Assembly (NCBI RefSeq): GCF_017916505.1
Contig: NZ_JAFMSZ010000004.1
Coordinates: 124,001 to 188,000, forward strand
Direction of reading: 5' to 3'
Length of the DNA stretch: 64,000 nt
Source: Naasia sp. SYSU D00057
GTDB taxonomy: Bacteria > Actinomycetota > Actinomycetes > Actinomycetales > Microbacteriaceae
The position numbers and the translations under genes are program-made. This document shows, one piece after another, positions 1-8,627 of the stretch. The notes under the pieces were generated by a model. The model was not told where the DNA came from and did no database searches. It saw only the letters and a list, made by a program, of their open reading frames with translations. The stretch's first letter is position 1. Each line of letters opens with the position of its first letter.

Positions 1-742
1 GTGCGCTCGCCGGCAGCCGGCGCCGGACCGAGATCTCGGCGTCCGCGTCGAGCAGGCTCATCTTGATCCCGGACACCCGGTCGCCCGCTCCGGAGATGAT
101 GCGCACGAGGGTGGCCGACGCCTCGTCGAACGACGTCGAGCCGAAGTAGCCGGCGAGGGCCGGGTCGAAGGCGGAGCCGAGCCAGTGCAGCAGCACGGGC
201 GCGCCCGCCGAGCCCAGCACCTCCGCGTACACCCGGCGGTAGTCGTCGGGGCCGCATGCGGCGCGCGCGAGGTGGCGGCTCGCCATGAGCACGACGCCCG
301 CGCCCGCGTCCTCGGCGTAGTGCAGCTGCTCGCGGTAGGCGTCGATCACCCGGTCGAGCGGGACGACCTCGTCCTCCAGGTGGTCGGTGTTGACCCCGAC
401 CACGAGGGCGCCGCCCGCAGAGGCCGCCTCCGCAGCGCTGCGGGAGACGAGCTCCCGCGTCGCCGCGGCGTCGAGACCCATGTTGCGCTGGGCGGTGTCC
501 ATCGCGTCGGCGACGCCGAGGCCCCACGACCAGAGGTGGTGGCGGTAGGCGAGGGTCGCGTCCCAGTCGAGCTGCGCGGGAGCGCCGGGGACGTTGTCGG
601 CCCAGGGGAGCGGCACGACATGGGCGGCCGCGTACACGGTGCGGGCCACGAGCGGCCGGGCCGGGCGGGAGAAGGAGGGCGCGGGCGCGAGGGCGGCCGC
701 GGAGACGCGGCCGTCCTGGTCGAGGAGCGGCAGATCCGTCAC
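1..742 (-). CDS. DUF993 family protein (DapA-like aldolase), 3' end beyond window
   Basis: About 247 residues of a protein that reads off the left edge of the window. It resembles the DUF993 family, often named dihydrodipicolinate synthase family protein, a TIM-barrel class I aldolase-like group found beside Gfo/Idh oxidoreductases in actinobacteria. Near the visible end is GIKMSLLDADAEI; its GIKxS resembles the Schiff-base lysine motif of the DapA superfamily. The GTG start follows the upstream oxidoreductase's stop by 2 nt, so the two are translationally coupled in the LacI-controlled unit. A role in cleaving an oxidised sugar is inference; the substrate is unknown. Confidence 0.75.
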   Translation of the reverse strand, partial: MTDLPLLDQDGRVSAAALAPAPSFSRPARPLVARTVYAAAHVVPLPWADNVPGAPAQLDWDATLAYRHHLWSWGLGVADAMDTAQRNMGLDAAATRELVSRSAAEAASAGGALVVGVNTDHLEDEVVPLDRVIDAYREQLHYAEDAGAGVVLMASRHLARAACGPDDYRRVYAEVLGSAGAPVLLHWLGSAFDPALAGYFGSTSFDEASATLVRIISGAGDRVSGIKMSLLDADAEISVRRRLPASA

Positions 743-744
743 GG

Positions 745-1959
745 TCAGCGCCCCGCGGGAGTGCCGGCCAGCATCTCCCGGTCCGCCTCCGTGCCGTCCA
801 GGTCCGTGTCGAGGGTGACCTCGGGCAGCTCGAGGCGGCGGCCGGAGCGCGACGAGGCGAGCCCCTGCTCGGCGAGGAGCATTCCGCGGGCGCCGGCGAG
901 GAAGTCGTACGGGTGCGGCGCGTCCTCGGCGACGTGGCGGATGAACTGCTCCCACTGCGTCTTGAAGCCGTTCTCGAACACGTCGTTCGTCGGCACGTCG
1001 ATCCAGTCGTCGTCGTAGTCGTGCGTGTCGGCGAGGTCGGGGTTCCACACCGGCTTGGGTGTCGCGTTGCGCGGCTGGATCTTGCAGCCGAAGAGGCCCG
1101 CCACGGCCGAGCCGTGCGTGCCGTCGACCTGGAACTCGACGAGCTCGTCGCGGTTGACCCGCACGGTCCAGCTCGAGTTGAGCTGGGCGATGATGCCGCC
1201 CTCCAGCTCGAACACGGCGTAGGCGGCGTCGTCGGCGGTGGCCGCGTACGGCTCGCCCTTCTCGTCCGAGCGCTCCGGGATGTGCGTGACGGCGCGCGCG
1301 TAGACGGACTCGACCCGGCCGAACAGGTTCTCGAGCACGTAGCTCCAGTGGGGGAACATGTCGACGACGATGCCGCCGCCGTCCTCGGCCCGGTAGTTCC
1401 AGCTGGGCCGCTGCGCCGGCTGCCAGTCGCCCTCGAACACCCAGTAGCCGAACTCGCCGCGGACGGAGAGGATGCGGCCGAAGAAGCCGGAGTCGACGAG
1501 GCGCTTCAGCTTCTGCAAGCCGGGCAGGTAGAGCTTGTCGTGGACGACGCCGTTCTTCACGCCGGCGTCGGTCGCGAGGCGGGCGAGCTCGAGGGCCTCC
1601 TCGAAGGTCTCGGCGGTCGGCTTCTCGGTGTAGATCGCCTTGCCGGCCGCGATCGCCTTGCGGATCGCCGCGGCGCGGGCCTTGGTGACGAGGAAGTCCG
1701 AGTAGATGCTCCAGCGCGGGTCGGCGAGGACCGCGTCGAGGTCGGTCGACCAGTGCTCGATGCCGTGCTTCGCGGCGAGCTCCGCGAGCTTCGCCTCCGA
1801 GCGGCCGACGAGGATCGGCTCGACCTGGACCCGGCGTCCGTCGGACAGCTCGACGCCGCCCTGCTCGCGGATCGCGAGGATCGACCGCACGAGGTGCTGG
1901 CGGTATCCCATGCGCCCGGAGACGCCGTTCATGATGATTCCGATTGTCGACTCTGACAC
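745..1959 (-). CDS. Gfo/Idh/MocA family oxidoreductase
   Basis: A 404-residue NAD(P)-dependent sugar oxidoreductase-like protein. The N-terminal Rossmann segment is IIMNGVSGRMG (about residues 8-18), with a GxxGRMG loop more like DapB than the usual GxGxxG. The family's EKP motif is at 112-114 (IYTEKPT), and a C-terminal alpha/beta substrate domain follows. I chose the GTG at 1959 because AGGAAGAG lies just upstream; the reading frame runs open to 2040, but that stretch contains the promoter and operator. It is the first gene after the repressor on this strand and is coupled to the DUF993 gene. It probably oxidises a sugar or derivative; the substrate cannot be read from sequence. Confidence 0.9.
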   Translation of the reverse strand: MSESTIGIIMNGVSGRMGYRQHLVRSILAIREQGGVELSDGRRVQVEPILVGRSEAKLAELAAKHGIEHWSTDLDAVLADPRWSIYSDFLVTKARAAAIRKAIAAGKAIYTEKPTAETFEEALELARLATDAGVKNGVVHDKLYLPGLQKLKRLVDSGFFGRILSVRGEFGYWVFEGDWQPAQRPSWNYRAEDGGGIVVDMFPHWSYVLENLFGRVESVYARAVTHIPERSDEKGEPYAATADDAAYAVFELEGGIIAQLNSSWTVRVNRDELVEFQVDGTHGSAVAGLFGCKIQPRNATPKPVWNPDLADTHDYDDDWIDVPTNDVFENGFKTQWEQFIRHVAEDAPHPYDFLAGARGMLLAEQGLASSRSGRRLELPEVTLDTDLDGTEADREMLAGTPAGR

Positions 1960-1996
1960 GGTGCGCTCTTCCTGGTCTCGAGTTCCGGCGGGCGCC

Positions 1997-2010
1997 GGAA
2001 AGCGTTTACC
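1997..2010 (-). promoter_or_regulatory. LacI-type operator 1
   Basis: On the minus strand this reads GGTAAACGCTTTCC, a typical LacI/GalR-type half-palindrome around a central CG. It starts 1 nt after the -10 box of the oxidoreductase promoter, where bound repressor would block initiation. The same pattern, GGnnArCGCTTTCC, recurs at 3214-3227 and 6248-6261. The repressor encoded at 2107-3147 is the obvious ligand. Confidence 0.75.
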
Positions 2011-2011
2011 C

Positions 2012-2040
2012 ACCATACGTCCGAGGAGGACCCGAATCAA
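2012..2040 (-). promoter_or_regulatory. Promoter of the Gfo/Idh-DUF993 unit
   Basis: On the minus strand TTGATT (2040-2035) and TATGGT (2017-2012) are separated by 17 nt, a good sigma70-type promoter. The operator follows immediately. This supports transcription starting inside the region that a longer reading of the oxidoreductase would treat as coding. Confidence 0.65.
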
Positions 2041-2106
2041 GGTCAGGGGGCGTGGCGCGTCCGCTCGTGCAGATGCCGCCGGACGGGGCGCCGGGCGGCG
2101 GGCTCG

Positions 2107-3147
2107 TCAGCGGGTGCTGGCGCGGAGCAGGACGGCGCCGCCGACGGTGCGCACCTGGCGCTCACCGTCCTCGCGCTCGCGCAGCGCCATCTCGAGCGCC
2201 AGGCGGCCCATCTCGACGAGGGGCAGGCGCACCGTGGTGAGGGCCGGCGTGACGTCCGCGGCGGTGGCGATGTCGTCGAAGCCGGCCACTCCGATCCTGC
2301 CCGGGACGTCGACGCCGGCGTCGCGCAAACGGGACAGGGTGCCGATCGCCATGACGTCGCTGACCGCGAAGACGACGTCCACGCCGTCGAGGCCGCGCTC
2401 GAGGAGCTCGCCGGCCGCCGCGTAGCCGCCGTCGCGCGTGAACTCGCCGGCGACGACGAGCTCGTCGGGGAGCTCGATGCCGGACTCGGCCAAGCCGTCG
2501 CGGAAGCCCTGGAGGCGGTCGGCCGAGGTCAGCAGCGACCGGGACCCGGTGATGGCGGCGAAGCGCCGGTTGCCCCGGTCGGCGAGGGCTCGGGCGAGGT
2601 CGCGCGCGCCCTCGTAGTTGCGCATCTGGACGGTGTCGAACGGCAGGGACTGCTGGGCCACGACGACGACCCGGCCGCCGGACTCCTCGTACGCGGCGAG
2701 CTCGCGGGTGAGCGCCTCCTCCTCGCCGGCGGAGTCGAGGAAGCGGGAGCCGGTGAGGATGAGCACCCGGGGCCGCTGGCCGCGGAGGCTCTTGACGATG
2801 CCGAGCTCGCGCGCGGCGCTCCGCTCGGTCACCGCCATCGTGACGAGGAGGCCCGACTCGTCGGCGCCCCGCATCACGCCGGACGCGATCGAGGAGAAGT
2901 AGGGGTCGGCGATGTCGCTGACCACGAGCGCGACCGTGGGGGACATGCCCTTGGCGATCGCCTGGGCCGAGAAGTTCGCGATGTAGCCGAGCCGCTCGGC
3001 CGCGGCGACCACCCTCGCGCGGTACTCCTCGTTGACCCGGCGGGTGCTGCCGTTGAGCGACCGGGACGCGGTCGCCAGGGAGACCCCGGCCTCGCGCGCG
3101 ACGTCGTGCAGGGTCGCGGGGCTCCGCGGCGTCCCAGGAGGCATCAT
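2107..3147 (-). CDS. LacI family transcriptional regulator
   Basis: About 346 residues. The N-terminal LacI helix-turn-helix reads TLHDVAREAGVSLATASRSL and is followed by a periplasmic-binding-protein-like effector domain ending ...GVAGFDDIATAADVTPALTTVR, the usual LacI C-terminal signature. The chosen ATG lies 3 nt after GAAAGGAC; the next codon, also ATG, is an equally good start. It lies between the two oxidoreductase genes it probably regulates, and an operator (3214-3227) lies in its own upstream region, suggesting autoregulation. The effector is presumably the imported sugar or a catabolic intermediate (inference). Confidence 0.92.
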   Translation of the reverse strand: MMPPGTPRSPATLHDVAREAGVSLATASRSLNGSTRRVNEEYRARVVAAAERLGYIANFSAQAIAKGMSPTVALVVSDIADPYFSSIASGVMRGADESGLLVTMAVTERSAARELGIVKSLRGQRPRVLILTGSRFLDSAGEEEALTRELAAYEESGGRVVVVAQQSLPFDTVQMRNYEGARDLARALADRGNRRFAAITGSRSLLTSADRLQGFRDGLAESGIELPDELVVAGEFTRDGGYAAAGELLERGLDGVDVVFAVSDVMAIGTLSRLRDAGVDVPGRIGVAGFDDIATAADVTPALTTVRLPLVEMGRLALEMALREREDGERQVRTVGGAVLLRASTR

Positions 3148-3213
3148 CGTCCTTTCGGTGGAGGCCATACTGCCACGGGCATGCGTCCGGAGGGGACCCG
3201 GGGTGGCATATCC

Positions 3214-3227
3214 GGCAAGCGCTTTCC
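3214..3227 (+). promoter_or_regulatory. LacI-type operator 2
   Basis: GGCAAGCGCTTTCC, built on the perfect palindrome AAGCGCTT. It lies between the divergent LacI gene and the Gfo/Idh-DUF6807 unit, so it could control both. It matches operators 1 and 3 in 11 or more of 14 positions. Confidence 0.75.
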
Positions 3228-3260
3228 TTGCTACGGTGGCCGCGAGGACGAGGAGGTCGC

Positions 3261-4352
3261 GTGACGGAGGGGCAGCAGCTGAGGGCCGGGATACTCGGGA
3301 CCGGAGGTGTCGCGGTGCTGCACGCCCGGGCGCTCGCGGAGCTCCCCGGCGCCCGCCTGGTCGCCGTGAGCGACGTCGACCCGGACCGCGCGGCGGCGTT
3401 CGCGGCCGAGCACGGCGCCGAGCGGACCTTCGGGTCGCTGGAGGGGATGCTCGCCGAGGGCGGGCTCGACGTCCTGCACATCTGCACGCCGCCGCCGGGC
3501 CACGCCGACCAGGCGAAGGCCGCGTTCGCCGCGGGCGCGCACGCGATCGTCGAGAAGCCGCCCGCGCTCACCCTCGCCGAGGTCGCCGACATGCAGGCCG
3601 CCGCGGACGCCGCGGACCGCCGCCTCGCCGTCGTCTTCCAGCAGCGCAGCGGCACCGCCGCCGCCCATGTGAAGCGGCTGCTCGAGTCGGGCGCGCTCGG
3701 CCGTCCGCTGGTCGCGCTCTGCCAGACGCTCTGGCACCGCATCGGCGCGTACTACGAGGCGCCCTGGCGGGGCACGTGGGCGGGGGAGGGCGGGGGGCCG
3801 ACGTTCAGTCTCGCTATCCACCAGATCGATCTGCTCGCGCACCTGCTCGGCGAGTGGAGCTCCGCCTCGTCCCGGTTCTGGCGGCTCGACCGGCCCATCG
3901 AGACCGAGGACGTCGCGGTCGGCTCGCTCGTGTTCGAGTCGGGCGCCGTGGCGTCCGTCGTGACGAGCGTGCTGTCGCCGCGGCAGGAGAGCCGCCTCCG
4001 CATCGACACCGAGAAGGCGACCGTCGAGCTCGTCCACCTCTACGGGCACTCGACGGCGAACTGGACGATCACCCCCGCGCCGGGGATCGACGAGGACGAG
4101 GCACGGAGCTGGGCGTTCCCGGACGCCGACGTGCCGAGCGGCCACGACGCGCTCCTCGCCGACGTCTACGCCGCCCTCCGGGACGGCGCTCCGGTGCCGC
4201 CCTCCGCGGACGAGCCGTCGCGGGCCCTGTCGATCGTCGCGGCGCTCTACGCGTCCGCGAGGGAGGGTGCTCCCATCGGCCGTGCCGAGCTGCTCGCCCG
4301 CCCGGAGCTCGGCGCCGCCCTGCGGGCGCCCCTCGAGACGCCGCCCGCATGA
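3261..4352 (+). CDS. Gfo/Idh/MocA family oxidoreductase
   Basis: A 363-residue NAD(P)-dependent oxidoreductase. The Rossmann motif is GILGTGGVA (about 10-18) and the EKP motif is at 98-100 (IVEKPPALT). The GTG at 3261 is preceded by AGGAGG at 3251-3256; a longer reading to 3228 would begin inside the operator/promoter zone. It is divergent from the LacI gene, and its stop overlaps the start of the next gene (ATGA at 4349-4352). It probably acts on the same sugar as the DUF6807 protein; the substrate is not determined. Confidence 0.9.
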   Translation: MTEGQQLRAGILGTGGVAVLHARALAELPGARLVAVSDVDPDRAAAFAAEHGAERTFGSLEGMLAEGGLDVLHICTPPPGHADQAKAAFAAGAHAIVEKPPALTLAEVADMQAAADAADRRLAVVFQQRSGTAAAHVKRLLESGALGRPLVALCQTLWHRIGAYYEAPWRGTWAGEGGGPTFSLAIHQIDLLAHLLGEWSSASSRFWRLDRPIETEDVAVGSLVFESGAVASVVTSVLSPRQESRLRIDTEKATVELVHLYGHSTANWTITPAPGIDEDEARSWAFPDADVPSGHDALLADVYAALRDGAPVPPSADEPSRALSIVAALYASAREGAPIGRAELLARPELGAALRAPLETPPA

Positions 4353-5194
4353 CGGCGGACACGGTCGACCTGACCGTCGACGGGACCGCGGTCGCCACCA
4401 TCGTGCAGCGGGACGGAGCGCCTCGACTGGAGTCGCCGCGCCCCTACCTGCATCCGATCCGCTCGCTCGCCGGCCGGATCGTGTCCGACCACCGCCCCGC
4501 CGACCACGCCTGGCACTGGGGGCTCAGCCTCGCCGTCGCGAACCTCGCCGTGCCGGGCGAGCCGCATCCGGTCAACCTCTGGGGTGGGGTCACCTTCGCG
4601 GGCGGCGGCTATGTGCAGCTGCCGAACAACGGCAGCCAGGACGTGGTCGCCGAGCGGCGCATCCCCGGCGGGCTCGAGCTCGGCCTCGAGTGGCGTACGC
4701 CGGCCGGGCGGGCCTTCCTGCGGGAGTCCCGGAGGATGTCCCCTCGCCGGGAGAGCGACCGCGTCTGGGTGCTCGACTGGGAGTCCCGCCTCGACGCTCT
4801 GGAGGGCCCGCTCGGCTTCGGCAGCCCGACGACCGCGGGGCGTCCCGCCGCGGGCTACGGCGGGCTCTTCCTGCGCCTCGCGCCCTCGTTCGCGGACGCC
4901 GACGTGATCCTCGACGAAGTCGGGCGGACCGCGGACGATGCGATGGGCCGCCGCGGCTCGCGCTGCGCGCTGCGGACCGCCGAGGTCGAGGTCGCGCTCG
5001 AGGCGGACCCTCGGAACCCGGTGGCGTCCGCGCCCTGGTTCGTGCGCACCGGCGCCACGCCGATGCTCTGCGCGGCGCCGTTCTTCGACGAGGAGTGGCG
5101 CCTCGGCGCGGGGGAGTCGGCCACCTGGCGGTGGCGGCTTCGGATCGAGGACCTGGAGCCGCGGCTGCGGCTCCAGGCCTCGGATCCTGCCTAG
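4349..5194 (+). CDS. DUF6807 family protein (annotated elsewhere as PmoA-like)
   Basis: A 281-residue protein resembling the DUF6807 family, often given the misleading name methane oxygenase PmoA. It is rich in Trp, His and Gly; DHRPADHAWHWG (about 47-58) holds three of the conserved-looking histidines. There is no signal peptide or membrane segment, so it is cytoplasmic and not a membrane monooxygenase subunit. It is coupled to the preceding oxidoreductase by a 4-nt overlap, which argues for a role in sugar breakdown. Its 3' end overlaps the convergent esterase gene by 4 bases. The biochemical function is unknown. Confidence 0.78.
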   Translation: MTADTVDLTVDGTAVATIVQRDGAPRLESPRPYLHPIRSLAGRIVSDHRPADHAWHWGLSLAVANLAVPGEPHPVNLWGGVTFAGGGYVQLPNNGSQDVVAERRIPGGLELGLEWRTPAGRAFLRESRRMSPRRESDRVWVLDWESRLDALEGPLGFGSPTTAGRPAAGYGGLFLRLAPSFADADVILDEVGRTADDAMGRRGSRCALRTAEVEVALEADPRNPVASAPWFVRTGATPMLCAAPFFDEEWRLGAGESATWRWRLRIEDLEPRLRLQASDPA

Positions 5195-6171
5195 CCGAGC
5201 AGCTCCCGCGCGAAGCGGAGGTGCTCCACGTCCTGGAACGCCCCGCCCTGCTCATGCCCGTTGTACGGGTAGACCTTCATGCGCTTCTCGCCCGCGTAGG
5301 CGTTGTACGCGGCGTAGACGGTCGACGGCGGGCAGACGTCGTCGAGCAGGCCCACCGAGAACATCGCCGGCAGCTGCGCCCGCGCCGCGAAGTTGACGCC
5401 GTCGAAGTAGGACAGCGTCCGGAAAGCGGCCTCCTCGGAGCCGCGGCGGGTGCGGAAGAACCGCACGAGCTCCCCGTACGGCAGCGTCTCGACGAGGCGG
5501 GTCGCGTGCCGGATGTGGGTGAGGAACGGCACGTCGATGACCGCTGCGCGCGGCGCGATGTCGAGCACTCGCGGCGCGAGCGCCGCCGTCGCCATCGAGA
5601 TCGCGCCGCCCTGGCTGCCGCCCGAGACGAGGATCCGAGCCGCGTCGACCGAGGGATGCGCCTGCGCGGCGGCGACCGCACGGACGGCGTCCGTGAACAG
5701 GCGCCGGTAGTAGTACGTCTCCGGGGACTCGATGCCGAGGGTGAGGAAGCCGCCCCAGTGCGGCCCGCCCACGCCGGGGTCCGGGGTGTCGCTCACCCGG
5801 TGCCCGGCGCCCTGACCGCGCAGGTCCATCACGAAATGCGCGAAGCCGGCCGACGGTAGCGCCGTCCACTCGCCGAGCAGGCCGCGCCCGCCGCCGTAGC
5901 CGATGTACGTGACGACGGTCGGCAGCGGGCCCTCGACGCCGCGGGGCACCAGGAGCCAGGCCCGGATCGGATGCCCGCCCCAGCCCGCGAAGGTGACGTC
6001 GTACGTGTGCAGCCTGGTGTACCCCGCGTCCACCTCGGCGAAGCGCGCGTCGAGCGCGTGCTCCGCCGCCTCGGCGAGGGTGCGGTCCCAGAAGTCGTCG
6101 AAGTCGGCGGGCTCCTCGCGCTCGGGGCGGTACTCCTGCAGGCGCTCCAGCGGCTGGTCGAACTGCGGCAT
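5191..6171 (-). CDS. Acetylxylan esterase / cephalosporin-C deacetylase-like (CE7)
   Basis: A 326-residue alpha/beta hydrolase of the AXE1 (CE7) type. The nucleophile motif is GGSQGG (184-189), the likely acid is in LLDDVCPP (near 277) and the histidine is in YNGHE (306). The family signature RGQG follows the strand at about 118-121. No signal peptide is seen, so it probably deacetylates imported acetylated sugars in the cytoplasm. The ATG is preceded by GAGGA; upstream in-frame sequence overlaps the shared promoter region. It is divergent from the ABC transporter with operator 3 between them, placing it in the same regulon. Confidence 0.9.
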   Translation of the reverse strand: MPQFDQPLERLQEYRPEREEPADFDDFWDRTLAEAAEHALDARFAEVDAGYTRLHTYDVTFAGWGGHPIRAWLLVPRGVEGPLPTVVTYIGYGGGRGLLGEWTALPSAGFAHFVMDLRGQGAGHRVSDTPDPGVGGPHWGGFLTLGIESPETYYYRRLFTDAVRAVAAAQAHPSVDAARILVSGGSQGGAISMATAALAPRVLDIAPRAAVIDVPFLTHIRHATRLVETLPYGELVRFFRTRRGSEEAAFRTLSYFDGVNFAARAQLPAMFSVGLLDDVCPPSTVYAAYNAYAGEKRMKVYPYNGHEQGGAFQDVEHLRFARELLG

Positions 6172-6214
6172 TCCTCGTGCTCCTCCGTCTCGACACGCGG
6201 TCGGGGGCGTGTGG

Positions 6215-6243
6215 TTGACCCTTCCGGTTCTCGTGCCTATGCT
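6215..6243 (+). promoter_or_regulatory. Promoter of the ABC transporter operon
   Basis: TTGACC (6215-6220) and TATGCT (6238-6243) are 17 nt apart, a strong sigma70-like pair. The operator at 6248-6261 covers the expected transcription start, the same geometry as at 1997-2040. Confidence 0.75.
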
Positions 6244-6247
6244 ACCG

Positions 6248-6261
6248 GGATAACGCTTTCC
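6248..6261 (+). promoter_or_regulatory. LacI-type operator 3
   Basis: GGATAACGCTTTCC, the third copy of the 14-bp site. It sits 4 nt after the -10 box of the transporter promoter and in the divergent gap shared with the acetyl esterase, so one site could repress both directions. Confidence 0.75.
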
Positions 6262-6303
6262 CAAGCGTCCGCACAGCAGCGAAACCCCCTATGGAGGACA
6301 ACG

Positions 6304-7602
6304 ATGTTCCCTCGCCAACGGCGCAGCGTCATCGCAGGATCGGCACTTCTGCTCGCCACAGCACTCGGTCTCACCGGGTGCTCGGCCGGCGGATCCGGCG
6401 GCGGAGGGGGCGGGGGTGAGTTCGATCCCGAGGCGCCCGTCACCCTCAACTTCACCTGGTGGGGCAACGACGACCGCGCGGACCGCTACAACCGCCTGAT
6501 CGAGTCGTTCAACGAGGAGTACCCGAACATCACGATCAACGGGACGTTCACGGACTTCCCGAGCTACTGGGAGAAGCGCCAGACCGAGGCGGCCGGCGGC
6601 GGCCTGCCGGACGTGTGGCAGTTCTCCGACACCTACCTGCGCCAGTACGGCGAGTCCGGCCTCCTGGCCGACCTCGGCGAGCTCGAGGACCAGATCGACC
6701 TCAGCACCTTCTCGGAGGGCCTGCTCGCGACCGGTCAGCTCGAGGGCCAGCAGCTCTCCCTCCCCACCGGCTACAGCGCCTGGGCCGTGTTCCAGAACGA
6801 CGACCTGCTCACGCAGGCCGGCGTGGAGCCCTACGAGGGCGGCACGGACTACGAGGAGTACTCGGAGTGGATGGCGAGCGTCACCGAGGCCTCCGGCGGC
6901 GCGGTCTACGGCGGCACCGACTACACGCAGCGCATCCAGAACTTCGAGCTGGTCCTCCGCCAGCAGGGCGGCAACCTCTTCACCGAGGACGGCCAGCTCG
7001 CCTTCGACGAGGACGACCTGCGCGAGTTCTGGGAGCGGGGCGACGCCGACCGCAACGGCGTCGTCGCACCGCAGAACCGCCTCGAGGAGGTCGTGCCCCT
7101 CTCCGGCTTCGACTCGAAGTTCACCGCGAGCGAGATGTCGTGGAGCAACTTCCTCGCCGCCTACTCCTCGACGACGGCCGCGAGCCACATCACCATGGTG
7201 CCGCCGCCGACCACCGACCCCGACGCGAAGGACCTGTACCGCCAGGGCGGCCTGCAGATGGCCATCTCCGCGGACACGGAGCACCCGGAGGCCGCGGCCC
7301 TGTTCCTCGACTACGTCGTGAACAGCCCGGAGGCCGGCGAGATCTTCGGCACGTCGCTCGGCTTCCCCGCCTCCACGTCGAAGCTCGAGGGCGCCACACT
7401 CGAGGGCGTCGACGCCCAGGTGGCCGAGTACCTCGAGTCCGTCGAGGACCGTCTCGGCGATGCTCCTCCCGTCCCGGTCGTCGGCTACGGTGCCCTGGAG
7501 CAGACCTTCTGGGACCTCGGCAAGTCCATCGGGCTCGGGGCCGTCTCGGTCGACGACGCGGTCACGCAGTTCTTCGACGAGGCGAGCGCGACGCTCGGCT
7601 GA
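6304..7602 (+). CDS. ABC transporter sugar-binding lipoprotein
   Basis: A 432-residue family 1 extracellular solute-binding protein. A lipoprotein signal peptide ends in LGLTGC with the lipidated cysteine at 26, followed by a Gly-rich linker (about 29-38). The mature part begins VTLNFTWWGNDDRADRYNRL, typical of oligosaccharide binders. Strong Shine-Dalgarno GGAGG at 6293. It is first gene of the operon and captures the sugar outside the membrane for the two permeases that follow. No ATPase is encoded here; actinobacterial CUT1 importers commonly share an MsiK-type ATPase from elsewhere. Confidence 0.93.
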   Translation: MFPRQRRSVIAGSALLLATALGLTGCSAGGSGGGGGGGEFDPEAPVTLNFTWWGNDDRADRYNRLIESFNEEYPNITINGTFTDFPSYWEKRQTEAAGGGLPDVWQFSDTYLRQYGESGLLADLGELEDQIDLSTFSEGLLATGQLEGQQLSLPTGYSAWAVFQNDDLLTQAGVEPYEGGTDYEEYSEWMASVTEASGGAVYGGTDYTQRIQNFELVLRQQGGNLFTEDGQLAFDEDDLREFWERGDADRNGVVAPQNRLEEVVPLSGFDSKFTASEMSWSNFLAAYSSTTAASHITMVPPPTTDPDAKDLYRQGGLQMAISADTEHPEAAALFLDYVVNSPEAGEIFGTSLGFPASTSKLEGATLEGVDAQVAEYLESVEDRLGDAPPVPVVGYGALEQTFWDLGKSIGLGAVSVDDAVTQFFDEASATLG

Positions 7603-7643
7603 GCTCGCACCCGCACGATCGACGCGACGAAGGAGTCAGGACG

Positions 7644-8627
7644 ATGACAGCGAGTCCGGCAATCAGACCCGATGCGGTCGCCGCACCCGACTCCGCCCGT
7701 GGGCCGGTGGCACGCCACCGGCCCACCGGCCCCGCCCGCAAGCGCCGCCGGGGCGACACCCTCGCCGGCTACGTGTTCCTTTCGCCGTGGCTGATCGGGT
7801 TCTTCGCGCTCACGGCGGGCCCGATGCTCGCCTCGCTCTACCTGGCGTTCACGGACTACAACATCTTCCAGGAGCCCGAGTGGATCGGGCTCGGCAACTT
7901 CGAGCGGATGATGGAGGACGGCAGGTTCTGGCAGTCCGTCCAGATCACGCTCGTCTACGTCCTCGTCGGCACCCCCGTGAAGCTCGCGGCGGCCCTCGCC
8001 GTCGCGATGCTGCTCAACTTCCGCAGCCGCGGCACCGGCTTCTTCCGGTCCGCCTTCTACGCGCCCTCGCTCATCGGCGCGAGCGTCAGCATCGCCATCG
8101 TCTGGCGCGCCATGTTCTCGACGAACGGACCCGTCGACGGGGCCCTGAACATCTTCGGCATCGACATCGGCGGCTGGGTCGGCATCCCGGCGCTCGTGCT
8201 GCCGATGATGATCCTGCTCGCCGTGTGGCAGTTCGGCGCCCCGATGGTCATCTTCCTCGCCGGCCTCAAGCAGATCCCCGCCGAGCTCTACGAGGCGGCG
8301 TCCGTCGACGGAGCCGGCCCCTTCCGCAAGTTCCGCAGCGTCACGCTGCCGATGCTCTCGCCGGTCATCTTCTTCAACCTGCTGCTCGAGATGATCAACG
8401 CGTTCCAGGTGTTCGCCTCGGCGTACATCATCGGCTCGGGCACCGGCGGCCCGGCGGGCGCCACGAACTTCTACACCGTGTACCTCTACACGCGTGCGTT
8501 CACCAACAACCAGCTTGGCTACGCGTCCGCGATGGCCTGGGTGCTGCTCGCGGCGGTCGGTGTGATCGCCTTCATCCTGTTCCGCACCTCGCGGGGCTGG
8601 GTCCACTACACAGGAGACAGCCGATGA
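7644..8627 (+). CDS. ABC transporter sugar permease (MalF/UgpA type)
   Basis: A 327-residue inner-membrane permease with about six hydrophobic segments and a basic N-terminal tail (about residues 20-38, rich in Arg). The cytoplasmic EAA loop that contacts the ATPase reads EAASVDGAG (217-225). A Shine-Dalgarno AGGAG lies upstream, and the stop overlaps the start of the second permease by 4 nt, the usual pairing for CUT1 sugar importers. Confidence 0.93.
   Translation: MTASPAIRPDAVAAPDSARGPVARHRPTGPARKRRRGDTLAGYVFLSPWLIGFFALTAGPMLASLYLAFTDYNIFQEPEWIGLGNFERMMEDGRFWQSVQITLVYVLVGTPVKLAAALAVAMLLNFRSRGTGFFRSAFYAPSLIGASVSIAIVWRAMFSTNGPVDGALNIFGIDIGGWVGIPALVLPMMILLAVWQFGAPMVIFLAGLKQIPAELYEAASVDGAGPFRKFRSVTLPMLSPVIFFNLLLEMINAFQVFASAYIIGSGTGGPAGATNFYTVYLYTRAFTNNQLGYASAMAWVLLAAVGVIAFILFRTSRGWVHYTGDSR

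Noticed and set aside
913-1956. 347-codon frame on the plus strand opposite the Gfo/Idh gene
   Set aside because: Arg/Val/Asp-rich mirror of a confidently identified gene with EKP and Rossmann motifs; no domain of its own.
1960-2040. N-terminal extension of the Gfo/Idh gene to a TTG at 2040
   Set aside because: The stretch contains the promoter and LacI operator, and the family N-terminus begins at the GTG at 1959, which has a ribosome site.
7485-8606. 373-codon minus-strand frame opposite the first permease
   Set aside because: Charged, low-complexity mirror of a clear membrane protein gene.
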